Shown here: positions 26,036-41,130 of the stretch, in pieces | Position numbering within the stretch: the stretch's first letter is position 1 | Layout: each line of letters begins with the position of its first letter | Origin: Aulostomus chinensis | Taxonomy: Eukaryota; Chordata; Actinopteri; Syngnathiformes; Aulostomidae | Direction: 5' to 3' | NCBI GenBank assembly: GCA_037954235.1 | Contig: JBBMOA010000015.1 | Coordinates: 19,711,799-19,775,798, forward strand | DNA length: 64,000 nucleotides | Position numbers and translations under genes: made by a program | Notes under the pieces: model-generated | Database searches by the model: none | What the model was told of the DNA's origin: nothing | What the model saw: the letters and a program-made list of their open reading frames with translations, nothing else

Positions 26036-26942
26036 TTAATCCAATTTAGATAATATTAATATTCATGGGAAATTATTTTCTACCAGACATAATCAACTGT
26101 ATACAATATGATGGACCCTTAAAAGGCTTTTATAGGTGCAGCCATGCTAGCAAGGTCACCTGCTGAGGAAACTGGATTGTTAAATGTTGCCATGGCAACT
26201 ACTTCACACTCAATAGAGAATCACATGTCTCCTTGGAGAGAAAAATGTTCCCTTACACATTTTAATGGAACAAACTACAAATATTGGCACTGATGTGATT
26301 GTCTGTTAGTGTCACTAACAATAATGTAACTCACAGTCTTTCTTACATGCACACTTTTAACATATGGAGATCCTTTCAAATTACACTGACTTCATCAGTG
26401 TACCACTTCGTATTGTTGGTAGAAACTGATCATCAACTAAAAATAGAATGCAATTGCAATTATTTTAATGATATCTTTAAAGGAAAAGCTACACCGGCTG
26501 TAAAACAGTTTACATTCAGTAATACTTAAAATGTCCCTAATTCTTCTTGTAATTACATTATAAACCATTTCTGCACATACCAATGCTAAATAAGGGAACC
26601 ACAGTAGTATGCCTCAGACATTGACCTTCACCTCTGACCATCAAATTATTTTCGATCATTGAGTTCAAGTGAAATTCCCTCAGGGCATTCAACGGATATC
26701 ACTTACATGTGAGTTGACATTTGACCACCAAAACATTTTCAAGCCATTGTTGAGTTCCAGTGGATGTTTGTGCTTAAATTCCTCGACATTCTTTCAAGGC
26801 ATTGCTGGGACATCTATCACGTTAACAGAATAGGATGGACGAGTGGAAAGAAAACGTAATGCCTACGCCCTATGGCTGTTATCGTCACGGAGCCACAAGG
26901 ATATGCAAGGTTACTGTGGCTTCTAATAATGGCTATCTGCAG

Positions 26943-26998
<56 letters not shown>

Positions 26999-27173
26999 TT
27001 TTTTTAAGGTTACACTATGTGCTGTGAAAAGAGATTCAGGTCACAGCGGCAAAACTAAGATGACCGCCGCGCTGACCTTAGCTCCCCATTGCCACTCCAG
27101 GCTTCAAGCTGGTGGACGAGACATCATGTCACTAGGTTTTAAACACACACAACCATTAAAAATCTCCTGAAGA

Positions 27174-27220
<47 letters not shown>

Positions 27221-28528
27221 TTTTTCAGTGTAACATGACACTGAAGAGATGCATCTTAAAACTGCTGCGGTATAATTTTCACTGATATGTGTTTACAGCT
27301 CCCCTTAAGCTGTTTTTGCCAGCTTTTTGTTTTCGAAAAGTTTCAGAAAAACTCCCAACTCAGCCTCTCCGTGTTTGTAACATTTTTTTTAAACCTATTA
27401 TAGAAAACCAATGTTTAGTGGCCTCATGATGGTGGCTCTTTCTGTGTGTGAGTGGTTACCAGACTATCAGCCCCCCCGCCCCATCCCGGTAGCAGCGACT
27501 CCAGGCAGCTATGCCAGGAAGCCACCACAAAAATGAGGTTTACAAATTGAAAAAGCAGATTGAAGGGTAGGACGAGATCAAACAGAATAGGGGAAAACAT
27601 AGTTGTAGGAAAATTCATCCATGAATAACGATAAATTTACACTCCTTTTTAGCATCAGTTTTGTTTCAATTCTTTGAAATGAAGTGTTATAATTAAGTTA
27701 GATCCCAACAGTCAGTCAGTCTGAAACAATCTCAAGTTACTTACTTTCTGGATTCGTATAAACTTCAGTACTAAAGTCATAAAATCTTCATAAAAGACAG
27801 ATTATCCCAAGTAGAATAGCTGCTCATCAATCCAAGCAACTGCGCCTTGTTACAACAATAGTGTTCAATGTCCTCTTCTAAATCTCTTTATATTCATGAG
27901 ATGAGACGGACTGAAAAGAGCCACGCTCAGTTGCATGGACGCGTAAACAGAGATGATGTTAAGAGATAAAGGAAAATAAAAGTTTACCACGTATGTGTGA
28001 GCGACTGACTGGTTTTACGAGTGATCATTTATGATGCTAATCTGTTCTGCCCGTGTGGAAAAAAAAGTCTCTTTCTGACAAATTGTGGTAAATGTCAGTA
28101 AGATGAGAGTCCTGTATCTGCTGTGAATCCTTCAAATTGCTCCAGTGGCCTCATGGTAGGACTCACTCGTAAGTGGCCATTAACATTTCATTATGTGTCA
28201 TGTCCTTCATCTCTGGTGGCGACAGCACCATCAAGCTGTTACATAAGAGCCATTTACTCTTGTCGTGTTTGAGTGGCACACTCAGCAAGATGTCTGGAGG
28301 GTGGAGTTAAAGTTTGGGCCAATGGACTGAAGATCTCTTGCCTCGACAGCTGTCAGTGACATTTGTGGTATTTGTTAGAGGGCTCGAAGGGCCCTTAATT
28401 TCAGTTTAGCCCCAAAAGGCCTGAATGAATTTCCTCCTTATGGCAAATTACTGCCATCTTGCCTCCAAAAAGATGAACCAATAAGGGTTTTAGGTCAAAA
28501 GATGCACTCCCGAGACTATCAACACAAA

Positions 28529-28569
<41 letters not shown>

Positions 28570-31061
28570 GTGCGTATCTCAGCTGTCATTCCCTTCCACA
28601 GCTCTGGGCTTAAAAGCCCCAGTGGTGAGGAGTGCTATAACACCAGCGGACTCCGTGATGCGCTCTGCAGTCATGAGACACACATGTAAATTTAAAAAAA
28701 TTTGAATTTCACTAGCCTTGCTAGATGGGCTGAATCTCACTGACATTTGATTGCCTTCATACAGATTTTATAAGACAGTGAACCCAGGGTGTACACCCCC
28801 CACCCCCGGATAAGCCTTATGTACACACAACACACTTCTGCTGTGTTGAATTATCCGGGCAGGATACCCCCACGATGTTGCCTCTGAGAAGGGTATTATT
28901 GTTTTTAATGCACAGGGCTTTTAGGGGATGACATCTAAATCTACTTGTCAAGGGGCAGTGAAACGACAGACTCTTATCTTCTAAAGAAGTGTAATTGAGA
29001 CAACTGTGAGGCATGGGCCTTCATTAGCTGATTGGATGGTAGCCAGAGAGAGAGAGCGAGAGAGAGAGCAAGACAGACATAAAGAGCGCCTACAAAGCAA
29101 AGGCAAAGTGGGTGTCTGCCTTAACAAGCATGTCATTTCATTTCCCAAGTCTTAACATGAGCATATCCAGATCATGGCAGAACAATTAACTCGCCAGTGG
29201 AGACGGACAACTAATGGAACAGTGTGTTAGCTAATGTGCTGTGATGACGCACCTCTTTGCTGATGAAGGAGCTTGAGAGAGTAACAATGGACCAGAAGAA
29301 AATGCCACAGCTCAGGATGACCTTTCTGTTGAAGCGGTCGCCCAGGTAACCGAAGATGGGAGCTGCCACCATGAAGCTGCAGATGAAGACTGCAGAGGGA
29401 GAAAGGAAAAGAGAAAATGTTACTTCGGTCACAGAAAACATCTCGAACAGTCTAGGTATTGTCTTGACTGTGCCTGTGTTTGTGGTATTTTGTTATGTTT
29501 GACACATAAAGCACAAGAAACAGTCAAAAAAGAACAGTTAAAAATAACAGAATAATAAAGGAAAAACACTTCATTAGCATTATTTGCATTTACATGCCGA
29601 AACTGGGTAGGACTGATTGATATTATTCTCATCTATTTGTTATTTTAAAAGTTACCAATATACAGTATATCAACTTCCTTCTTACCATATTTTTGTTTCA
29701 TGTTTAACTTACAAACATTAATAACAAATTAATTCCCATTGTTTTCATAAACACATACATACCTTGAACAATTATCTTTATATTATTAACTACATCAACA
29801 TATGAACTGATCTTATTCATCCAATATGAATATGTCTTAATTATCCAATGGTCTAAGATTTTAAACATACAAAACTATTAAATTTATCTTAATTATAGAA
29901 ATATATGACATCAATTTCCAATTATCTCTCTCTCTATATATATATATATATTTTGAATTTATGTACAAAAATAATTATTTAATATCTTACATGCGTATTT
30001 GCACACTGTGATTTTACACACCAGACATGATACCTCAGCGAGACACGTGAAGGAGATATAAAGGATTATGCAGGTTAAAGGGAAGAGATGTGTAAATGTG
30101 ATGTTTTTGGATTATGTCCAGATACAGTATTTTGTCACTATATGTTGTTAACCTGTCAGGGGAAATTAACAGCAATATCTCCCACACCACTGTGCTTTAT
30201 TTCCTTCTGTGTTCCAGCAAGACGACTGTGGTGGCCGTAAATTATTCCTCGATCGTCCTTTCTTACAACTGTCCCGGTGAAAGCAACACAAGTGCTTTCA
30301 AAAACGTTCCCTAATTGCTCCACCGCTGACTGGATAGGCCAGCCTCATTCTCAGGGCATTTTAGTCAATATTTATGAAGGCGACCTCCCCAAACAGGCCT
30401 GAATATTTAATGCTCTCAAACTGACTTTTGTGTCTTCACAGAGGAGAACAGGCAGAAATGTTACTCTTGACAGCAGCGAGGGGAGCAAAAGGGGAAGTGG
30501 GCTGGAGTGTTCTGACACATCATCAGCATAAATACACGGAGGAGGAGGAGGAGGAGGAGGAGGAGGAGGAGGAGGAGGAGGAGGAGGAGGAGGATGCTGT
30601 TATATAAGATATGGGCATCGCAGTCCCACAGCTGCTGTGACCAACCAAGAGGATGTTTAGAAATGACTTCACATGTAGATAAAAAGGGGACGAGCATGAA
30701 AATGAAGCAGAAACATTCACATTAAATAATTAAGCTGAATCGTGTTTAAATACTAAATAAACCGGCTCAGTTTGTCATTACACAAATAAAAAACATACAA
30801 AAGAATACTGTGTTGAGCCTTTTGCTTGCTTTGGAAAACATCCCCTCATATGGATTTACGTTGAAATTGAAAATGAAATCTAAATGTGTCAAATGAAAGC
30901 AATATACCAATATATTGTGTTTTTTTGTCCTGACATTAATTAATTTGAATGGACATTTTTAAAAGACTTTTTTATGTCTGTTTGTCCATTGAGTTACCAA
31001 TAAACCGTGGATACTATTAGATTACCAAAGTTATACACAAGTTATTTTTTCAAATCAAATT

Positions 31062-31109
<48 letters not shown>

Positions 31110-32348
31110 GTATGTATATATACATATATACTTATATAAAGATGTAGATATGTCTCTCTCCTGCAGCTTGCGTAGTAGTCAGTATTTATGTGGCGATGTG
31201 CTTCAGGTCTATTGTGTAATGCTCAATAAGCTCTGTGCAGGTCTGGATCTCTGATGAGCTTTACCAAGTCAACACTGCAGCCACAGCATTACTGGAACAC
31301 ATGCATACACACACAGACACACAAACGCAAACCCATCAGGTTGGTGCATGCAGGCTATCCCTTATGGATTTTAAAAGCGAAGGGGTGGAGATCATTACAG
31401 ATCTTCACATCATTAACTGACCTATTTGAAGTCATTAACAGGACCGCACATCATCAGCTCTCTCTCTCTCTGCCTCTCTCTCTCTCTGTCTCTTTCTTTA
31501 TTTTATGTAATTTGGCAACTGGTTGATAAATTGTGTCCTTTTTCTTTCAGCTCAATTTCACCTCTTAGCAGTGTCAGCACATGGGAATGAGGTCAGGTCT
31601 TCTGACAGTGTGTTTCACATTAATTCAGCATTAACCTTGTTGGTTATTTACTGTGATGGTTTATCATAACAGGTTTAAGTGGAGTCTGCATGTTCTCCCT
31701 GTTCCTGTGTGGGTTCTCTCTGGTACTCCAGCTTCCTCCCACAGTCCAAAGACATCAAGAGGGGATGAGGCTGATTTATACTCTAAATTGACTGTAGGTG
31801 TGACTGTGAGTGTGAATGGTTGTCTGTCTCTATGTGTTGGCCCTGTGATGGACTGGTGACCTGTCCAGGGTGAACCCTGCCTCACACCTGAAGGCAGCTT
31901 GGAAAGGCTCCAGCCTCCCTGCGACCCTTAACAGGTTAAGAGGTAGAAAATGGATGGATGGATGGTTTGAGTGTGTGTATCTCCAGTGTAAGTGAAGACG
32001 CTGAAGGAGGTGCTAAAGAGGAAGCGATATTTTGGCAAAACAATCCCAAAAACATTTATTTTTTATTTTTAATACAGTAAAAACAGAAGTGTGCCTGAAT
32101 CCAACAAGTCAAGTGAGCGACCCTGCACAACACGTGTGTGGCAACTGTCATGTAACATTTTTTCAAGAAGCTACTTTAAAATATGATGATGACTTAGTGC
32201 CACTTGAGTCCAAGCAGATGTTTTATTTACTTGACATGAGGAAGCTTATTTCAAGAAGAAGCAGCTACAGCTTCCATAGAAACTGTTAGTTTCAAGATTT
32301 ATCTCATCAAATGCTTGCTATATCTAAATCTATCTATCTCTATATACA

Positions 32349-32409
<61 letters not shown>

Positions 32410-35400
32410 CATCTGCTCCACGTCTCTTCAAAGATCGCACTCTTTTCCTGTCAGTCTTCACAAAAGCCTGCAAACCTTCAGGGGCCCAAACAAAGACATT
32501 GATTATGATTTGACTCCATGATTATTTTTTTCACAACAAATAAAATGATGCTCAAAAACACGGTCGTGAGACTATCGATGGAAGTGTTTTGATGGAGTCC
32601 CCAGAAAGTGCGGGGACATGAAGATTGATGCTCATGTTTTTGCGGGACTGCTTGTTTTGTCTCTGCAGGTATGAGGCAAATCTACTAAGTCTGTTTCTGT
32701 AGATAAAGTAAGTAATTCAGGGCTGCGGCGGCTTGGTTTGTCTCTTCAAGTAAGTAAAGGGGCAGGGGCGACTTGGTCAGGACACAACCCATTTCACTTT
32801 TAATCTTAAAAAGTTAGTAAAACGTGAAACACAATCGCATATTTACTACATCACTGATTGTTGATGCAGACTTACTATTTTGCTTAATTAAAAAGAACTG
32901 ACCGATTGACAGGAAAATAAATGCACTGAGTCTATTTCAAGACATTACAGGAAGGACAAACAGACCGTGACTAACAATAAGCCTCCACAAAACAGAAGCA
33001 AAGTCACACCCAAATTTTCAGTGCATGCAGCATGAACTGCACATTCTGGTAGGAAAGTTTCAATTAATGATTCTGAACAGGATATGTCTAATTATAAATC
33101 ACTGTAAGTCATACATGTAATTGTTTAGTTGACATACAGTAAACAGCTCAAGTATGAAATGTGCAATAAAATGCTGTCTGTCTACACAAGTCACATTCCT
33201 TAGCAAGCCACTATTGTCTTACTGTTTCTTCTAGCTTATTCTTGCTTATTCAGTGAAACACCAGACGTCAAAGTATGAGTGTGTGTGACGTGTCGGACAC
33301 ACGCCCTTCTAAATCCTAAAAGATCAACTGCAAAATCAAAATCTATCTTCAAATAAAGGCCAACAAAGATGCAGCAGGAGTTGATGTGTGGGACTGACCA
33401 CAGACATACAGTGTGGGACTTTACACTGCAGGCCAAAGTGAGGAAGTTTTTAAACCTCTATTTTAGGACAAAATTCAGCACTGACCTCCAAAACCGAGCT
33501 CTATTTTATCTCACTAATCTGTTTGCATTTGAAAATTTCATATTTCAATTGTGAAATCAAGATTCCTTTTCCCTCATGAGCAGTTTTGTGTAGATTTGCT
33601 GCCCAGTAGCATCCTCTGCTGATTCGACTGGTAAAATCTTTTCAATCTGTTAATATGAGAATTAGCAGAGTACTGCAATACTGTCACATGATTCTTCTTA
33701 GATTAAATACCTTTGTTTGTCATTTTGCCACTGCCATTATGTCTAAACTAAAAATTCCAAGCTAGCTCCTAGTGCTTGAAGGTAACACTACATGCTAGCA
33801 AATTTCAGCCCAAGTTACAGGCAGAAACAGACTTTCAGAGGTCAAAAGACAAATGAAAGAGGCACATTCTGCTCCTCATAAATCACCATATCACTATAAT
33901 CTTGTTTTACTTTTGAAATTGAAAAAAAATTGATATTATCAGCTATGCCTGACATACTACCTTTATTGCAAGGTTTATGCCATGCTAACAGCTTAATAAA
34001 GACATTCCTTCATATTTCCTCTAAAACCAATGATCATCCCATACATCTGACCTCTTAGATCAGTCTTTAATTTTCACTTACACACTATGTTATTTCATTT
34101 ATTCACTATATATCACTGAAGAGAGCAAATTCATTTCAAATTCAAGGACATTTGTGACTAGATTATTATGTATCATCATAACAATCCTTCTCAAAGACAT
34201 GTGGTGAATATGAAGTAAGCTCTCAGAAGTGGTTGAACCATTACAGTCATTTATTAATGTTGCCTTGTCTGACTGCAGGGGAGACTTTGAGGCCAGTCTC
34301 CTTGAAGCCTCCAAAGACATGATTGATGAATCCGCTTCATTTTCTCTTAGTAGCCAAGACTTCCAGTGAAGTAAAAACTGAGTGAACTCCTTGTGTTCTC
34401 TTGCCAGACAATGGATTCCAATGTAAGTCCTACTGTATCTGCCACAGGTAGGCGTGCCAAACCTGTTCTGATGTTTTTCAAATTCCAAATAAGATGCTCA
34501 ACATATTTCTCACAGTCTCTCATCGTACACACTACATCAGTCACTATCATCTTAGGACATTCCGTGACAGGACAATGGCGGTGTGAGACACACTGACAGG
34601 TATAATGGACACACTGCAGTCAGTATTAAAGCGTAAAATTACGTTGGGTCTTTGTGTTGAAGGTGAATCACGCTGCACCTGTTTGCTGGTTGACTCTTTC
34701 TGTCCCACAACACAAAACCAGAGAAAAGTCACATCTTCGATCAGAAAGCTGATGGCCTGTAAACTTCCTGAAGTTTAAGTTTGTTCCTCAGCTGACGGTT
34801 CATTCAGGAGTGTTGCAAAAAGTTCCTTCCCCTTAGTGTTTAGTTTTCATGGTCATAACTGTCATAATACAGTACATGTCCACCTCAGCTACCAGTTACG
34901 CTTCACTCACATCATCACCTACAGCATTATTGTCAGAGTTGGCTCTTTAAAATTAAGAACACTAAAAGAAGAAAAAGATACAGAGCTAGACAGAAGATGA
35001 CACTTTTTTCTCATCTGATCATACCATACCATCATCCACTGGTTCTCAAATTGGGGTACGTGGAGGTACTCCAGGGGGTACGTGAAGCTTTACAAAAATA
35101 TACAGTATATATATTTTAAAAAAAGCAGTAATCCGAATAATAATTAAGTCTTGAGAAATAATTATATTAGGAAAAGTTTGATAAAATACAAATGTATGTT
35201 CATACACTGAATTTTATATTCAGTATTCAATTTTAATGTCCTTAAAAAAACGGACTCTCCCAAAACCAAGTCAGTTTGACCCATTGATCCAGCATCACTC
35301 GTCAATAACCTGCCATTGCCATGACGACGCACTGTAATGATAGAGATGTGGCTAAAGCGCAGCAGCAATGTGGCTGAAAATACAGAGAAACTAGTGAAAA

Positions 35401-36408
35401 AGAAGGCGAAGCCAGAGCTGACTAAGTACCGGAAGTAGGCACCCAAGGCACTGTGGTTTTTTTTTAACGGGGAGCAATTAGCCAATGCTAGCAAATCATT
35501 GCTATTAGTTGTTTAACTTTAATAAATCAGACACTGATGGCACAGCACTGTACCTCTTTATTTTCTACCAAAAATGTTTTGCGTGAGTCAGGGGGTACTT
35601 GACAAAAAAATATTTTAAAGGGGGTTCATCACTGAAAAAAGTTTGAGAACCACTGCCATAATCCACTAAATGTGCAGCGAGTTCTTTAACTTGTATCACA
35701 ACCGTCCCTCAAGTGCCACTGAGATGACATATTTTGTAGGCCAAAACATAAATCAAACAAAGCCAATGGAATTTTTACATTGGATTTTAAATTATTCAAG
35801 AAAATGAGCTCTGTGGCAAACAAATGTTCCTAAGATTTACACAGTTTGCTTAGTCTTCATCATCATCATCTTAATCTTCACAAACGAACACCACTTTTGT
35901 GATCTTAAAAGCGTAATACAATAACTAATACAAGACTGCAACATTAAACAAAATGCAGATGCATGACATCCACATCAACTACTTCTTTCTTGTTCTTGGT
36001 GTTTGGTAAGACTACTTTAATGCCCTTGACAACCTCTGCTGTTTAGATTTGTAACAAAGTATTCAGTGTGATATTTACTAGTTTATTTTATGCCATAAAA
36101 CAAAACGTTAAAAATCTTATGCCAGTGTGAACCACAAATCATGTTTCAGGGATTCAACCATCAGGGCTCCTTAATTGTAAGCATCGCCTTTAACAATATA
36201 TTAAATAAATAAATTTAATTCTGTGTCATTTTGGCTTTCTGTAACATTCAAATACATCATTTTTCATTAAAGTTTTTCAGTGAAAAAATACAGATATTTA
36301 ATCATTATCAATTAAGTCATACTGTATCCCCACTGTCAGACTACCAAAAACAGACACTTCTCCGAACACACACACACACTCACTCACACGCACGCACACA
36401 CACACACA

Positions 36409-36447
<39 letters not shown>

Positions 36448-39400
36448 ATGAAAGGAGCCTCTAATTGGCCAGTAGCTCAACAATACCTACTTGGATGAGT
36501 CACCTCCTATGATTCAATGTGAATGGAGCATCAGGGGGATCCAGAAACACATATGTTTATGTGCTTATGTGTGTGTGATTGATATTCACTCAGCCTGCAG
36601 ATATATTTCCCTATGAAACAAGAGTTTCCCCTCGAGAGCACCTGTGAGGCTCTGCATCTGCCTTTGGGATACAGAAGGCTTCACAGCCAATTTCATCCCG
36701 TTAACTAACAAAAAAACATAGGTGCATGCCACAGTTGAATGTGAGATATTTCTTATTTCTTTTGAAGGTGAGTGATTTAGTTTGAAAAATGTGGAAATAA
36801 AGGTGATGAAAAGCAAAAAAATTGCAGCCTTATTTCCTCAGACTGCAATTGTACAAAGGAAATATGTTGCATTCAAACAGAAGCAGAAGTAAGCAGGATT
36901 TGTCACCGCTTCAAGTGCTCCAGCTCAAAATAAATGTGTGTATTTGTGTGTGTGTGTGTGTGTTTTTTAATTCAGTATCGACATCTTACAACACAGAACT
37001 GAGAGAAAATTGAGAAAGCGATTTCATTCACACGCAGGATTCTTTAGGGCATTGAAAAGGAAAAAGCATCACAGTGAGAACTTACAACTGAGGAGAGTCA
37101 CCTGGAGGAATCTGAATGTCCGTCAGCTGCCACAGACAGAATTAGAGGAATAAGAGAAGCATATACTTGCTGCATGTCCGTACATGTCTGCAAGCAATAT
37201 AGACGTTTTGAGTCAGAGTGGTTCACAGGTGCTCCTTTGACCTGCTAACAGAGGTGTGTATGTGTGTGTCAGTGCTCATCCCATCGCAAACACGCTGCTT
37301 CCATAAATACAACCTCCCTCGTCAGACTCTGTTGACTCTCCTCCGTGTTAGCGTCGACCCTTTCAGCCATTACTTGGAGGTGTTTGAGTGAAGAGCATAC
37401 TTTGGATGAGTAATGTCTGCTAACTTTGTAACACTTTCCTTGCTCTTTTATTGACTCAGGAATCGTCCAGTTTTGACTAATCTGATCTGTATTAGATTAG
37501 ATAATCTAGGAATGAACTACCATTGACATCAGTAATTAATTACTGTGCAAAGTCATGCTGCATTATTCAACGGACCCATTCAACCCATATCAGTGTGAGT
37601 TTCTGACATGTCTGTGCCACCAGGGAGTATAGATGGTGACTAAGTGTTGAGCTGATACCCTGGTCTGGTGACCCAGGTCAGCATCAAGCCTCCACAGTGG
37701 TGTCAGCCCTTCGGCTCCTGTCATTCCCACATTCTCTTCCCCTACGTTTCCTGTCACTTAAACTATCAAATAAGGGTTCAAATCTATCCAAAACTGGATG
37801 CAGGAACAACACTTGTTATTACCTGGTTTCTAATTTGAATATTGTGTACAAAATGCTGTGAAAATCCAGAGGAAAACCGATTCCTGTGTAACACTGTCAA
37901 GCTTCTAATCACGCACTTGTCAGCCACTCAAACCTTAAAGGTGCACCAAGCGTCGTTGACTGACGTCACTTCCGTCACTTCCGTCGACGTTCGTTGTAAA
38001 TACCAAACAAAAACAGAGCAAGCTCGCCCCTCCCCGCGTGTTTCTGTAAACGTCATGAACACGCATTGACGTTTAAGTGGATCTATGCTGCGCTAACGTT
38101 GCTAAGATGAATGAGCAAACTCCAACTGTTTGGTGAGTAAATTCATATTCTAAGTCTTTATACAACATCCTTACGATATAAGATTATGAGTTACAGCTGA
38201 TATATTGAAAATTATTTTATGAGACACTTCTTGTAGGATTTGTCCTTCCTGGAATCGATGCTAGTGCTACCTGGGACCTATCGAGTAAGCTAGGAATAAC
38301 AAACTATTACAGTTAAAAATGGCTTAAGAGTGTCACAGCTACTACGCTACTCACTCGACTCTGCTCATTCCCCGATGTATACACATGGACTAACCAACAA
38401 CCAACAATCTTGTTGGTGATTGACAGGCAGCTAGCGGATCAAAGGGAGATGCCTACGATTTGAGACAAAAATGAAATCACGCTGAAACCATGCAACAAGG
38501 CTTAGTGCACCTTTAAGAAACCCCTCTCCGAAAAGAAACTTAACACTACAGACAAAGCATAAAAGATAGGAGAAATATGGGACTTAAGGACAACTGAGGA
38601 AAGCAAATCAGGACTGGTATGATGCTTGTTGCAGTGTATTCAGCATACTGGTGAACATCTTTGCAAACACTTCCCACCACATCAGAGGCAAAAGCAGATT
38701 CTCTTTCACTTTTTTTTCACCGAGGTGAAGCTTTTCATTACAAAAGCACCCCAGTGCTAATTGTGGATGGGACTACATTCTTATGTTTGCTATGAGAGCT
38801 TGAAATGTCCCCTGATTCAAAGTTGACACACTGAAATGCAAGCTAGGGTTTTCAGTCATTTTAAAATCTAACTAGAGAAGTTTCCTTTTGTCAGATTACA
38901 GACTGCTTTACGTAGAATTGCATTTTATTCGACACACAAAAAAGATATGGTAGAGTTTCTATACAGACTATCAAAGCAATGTGACATATATTTGTAGTAC
39001 ATGGAGCTTTTGAATGCTGATATGATCAGATCAGTGACGTGAAAAATCTGAATGTAAAATGTTAACATTTTACCAGGGTGTGATGTGCATTTTTGTGCAC
39101 AAATCGCTTGAGGTTTCAGTTCTTCACATATTTGTGACCTCCCAAAATAGTGTACATATTTGTAGATTGTTTTGTAGTCCTAATCATAATTATAATACTT
39201 TCCTAAAAACATGAAACACTGTAAAGAGCAGATGGGGAATATGAATATAAAAAAAAGTGTGTGGGAATGCATGGAAGGAAATGTGAGGTTACCAGGTGGA
39301 CCAGTCACTGCTGTTGTGGTGTGTGTCCACAGGTAGTTATATTTGGAGAGGTGCGGATCAGGCAGCAGTGTGTAAGGCTATGCTGCAACACATACCTACG

Positions 39401-40452
39401 TCATAGCGTACTGTGTGTCATTTTGACACACGGCTATATATCAGACTAAATCTAATGCTGTACGCTGAAGGTGTGAGCCTCTACAGGCTGCTGTGGATCC
39501 ATATGGAGTTGATGTCTTTCTTCTTTTTGTCTTTTCGTTTTAATATTCAGATGATGTTTCAGAGAGATTAAATCAATACACGTCAGATTTTGCAATGCGT
39601 CAGCTACACGTTGTGTCTTCTGTCAGGTGTGTGCAGTCCAGCTGGGAGTGGCAGCCTTGTTTCCTCTCCCTCTAATGATTAATGAGGCTACCAGGGGAGG
39701 GTGTGACACATAAATATGGTTTTAGTAGGACACCAGAGCTGACCGATGTCTCACAATGAAACAGACACATTCTCATACATCATGTTTCTCCCTCCAGGAT
39801 TCCCTCTTCATGTGGCACCCCAAATACTTCAGCATTCCTCACATTTCTGATCACCACATATTTTCTCCTCTGTGCAGACCTCACCAGGGTTGGATTACCA
39901 ATCTGCTGGCTGTCATTTGATAAATGCCACATGAAGCCTGGGAAATACCCATGCAACATTCTCTTGCCTGATTCTGACAAACTCAGCAGCTAATTCCTGC
40001 AGAGGCTGCCAACGTAAATCCCTTTTTATTTTACTCAGTCTTTCAGCCCTCCGTAAAAGCTTGGGAGCTGTAGCAGATCTCTGCTACCTGCTCAGCACTG
40101 CTGCAGCTGGGGAGAATTACACGCTGCTACAAATACCGGGCTGGCTGGCAGGAGTGCACTGGAACACCATCTTTTGTACATTACCAGCACATACTAGACG
40201 CTAACACATATGGTAAGCATAAAGAAAGGTGCTTTTCTATTCCGAAGTGACAGTGAGATGTTTCAGTTCCAGATGGCTAACCAGGCTGAAGCATTATTAA
40301 AAACCTGCAGCTCTTTTTCTACCCAGGGATACCCTCCTGTGGATGACATGGCATTGGCCGAAAAAAATCCAGCACAGTGCTTCTCCAACAATAACTAAAG
40401 AAGCTCCGGTTGAAATGACAAGAAGACTAATGGGATGTGGAAACTAGGGCTG

Positions 40453-40517
<65 letters not shown>

Positions 40518-41061
40518 CCATGTTTCATGTTTTCTCTATTGAACTCACACACTCTTTTAGTGATGAATGAAAGTAAACAAGCAAGCAGAAGGCTTTATCT
40601 TTGACCTTGACTGGCTGCATTGTAAGACTCAGTGAGGCCCAGGTGAGGTGTGTATGTGTGTGTGTTTCGCACTTGACACAGCCTTGTGGGATTTGCTCTC
40701 TGTGTCTGTATGCACGCATTCCTAATTGATCACTTGGAGCAGAAAAGGCGGAGTAGCTTCCTGTGGCGTCAGGCAATCAATTGCACTCACTTTTCAAGGG
40801 AAACAGAAGAAAATAGTATCATAGAGCCTGCTACCATAAATCTATCACATACCTTGGGGAGTTTTGTGGTGTTCAAAAATTAGGACCACCAGGAATGTAT
40901 GTTGACAGCATGCTTGTGACATTGGCCGTCGAACTTTGTAGATATGCAGCAGTTCTATTGGTTCATCTACAGGAAGTGAGGTGGACAGAGAGCAGGGTGC
41001 CAATCACTACCCAACAGCTGCTCTCCACTGAGACATGGCCTATAAAACCTCCTGATATAGA

Positions 41062-41130
<69 letters not shown>

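Larger units (their letters stand above)
25548..29252 (-). other. Intron 3
   Basis: It holds TG/CA microsatellites (25999-26034, 26946-26999, 27175-27218, 28530-28567), a GA patch (about 29048-29068) and a dispersed repeat (26616-26900). No other gene seen. Confidence 0.75.
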
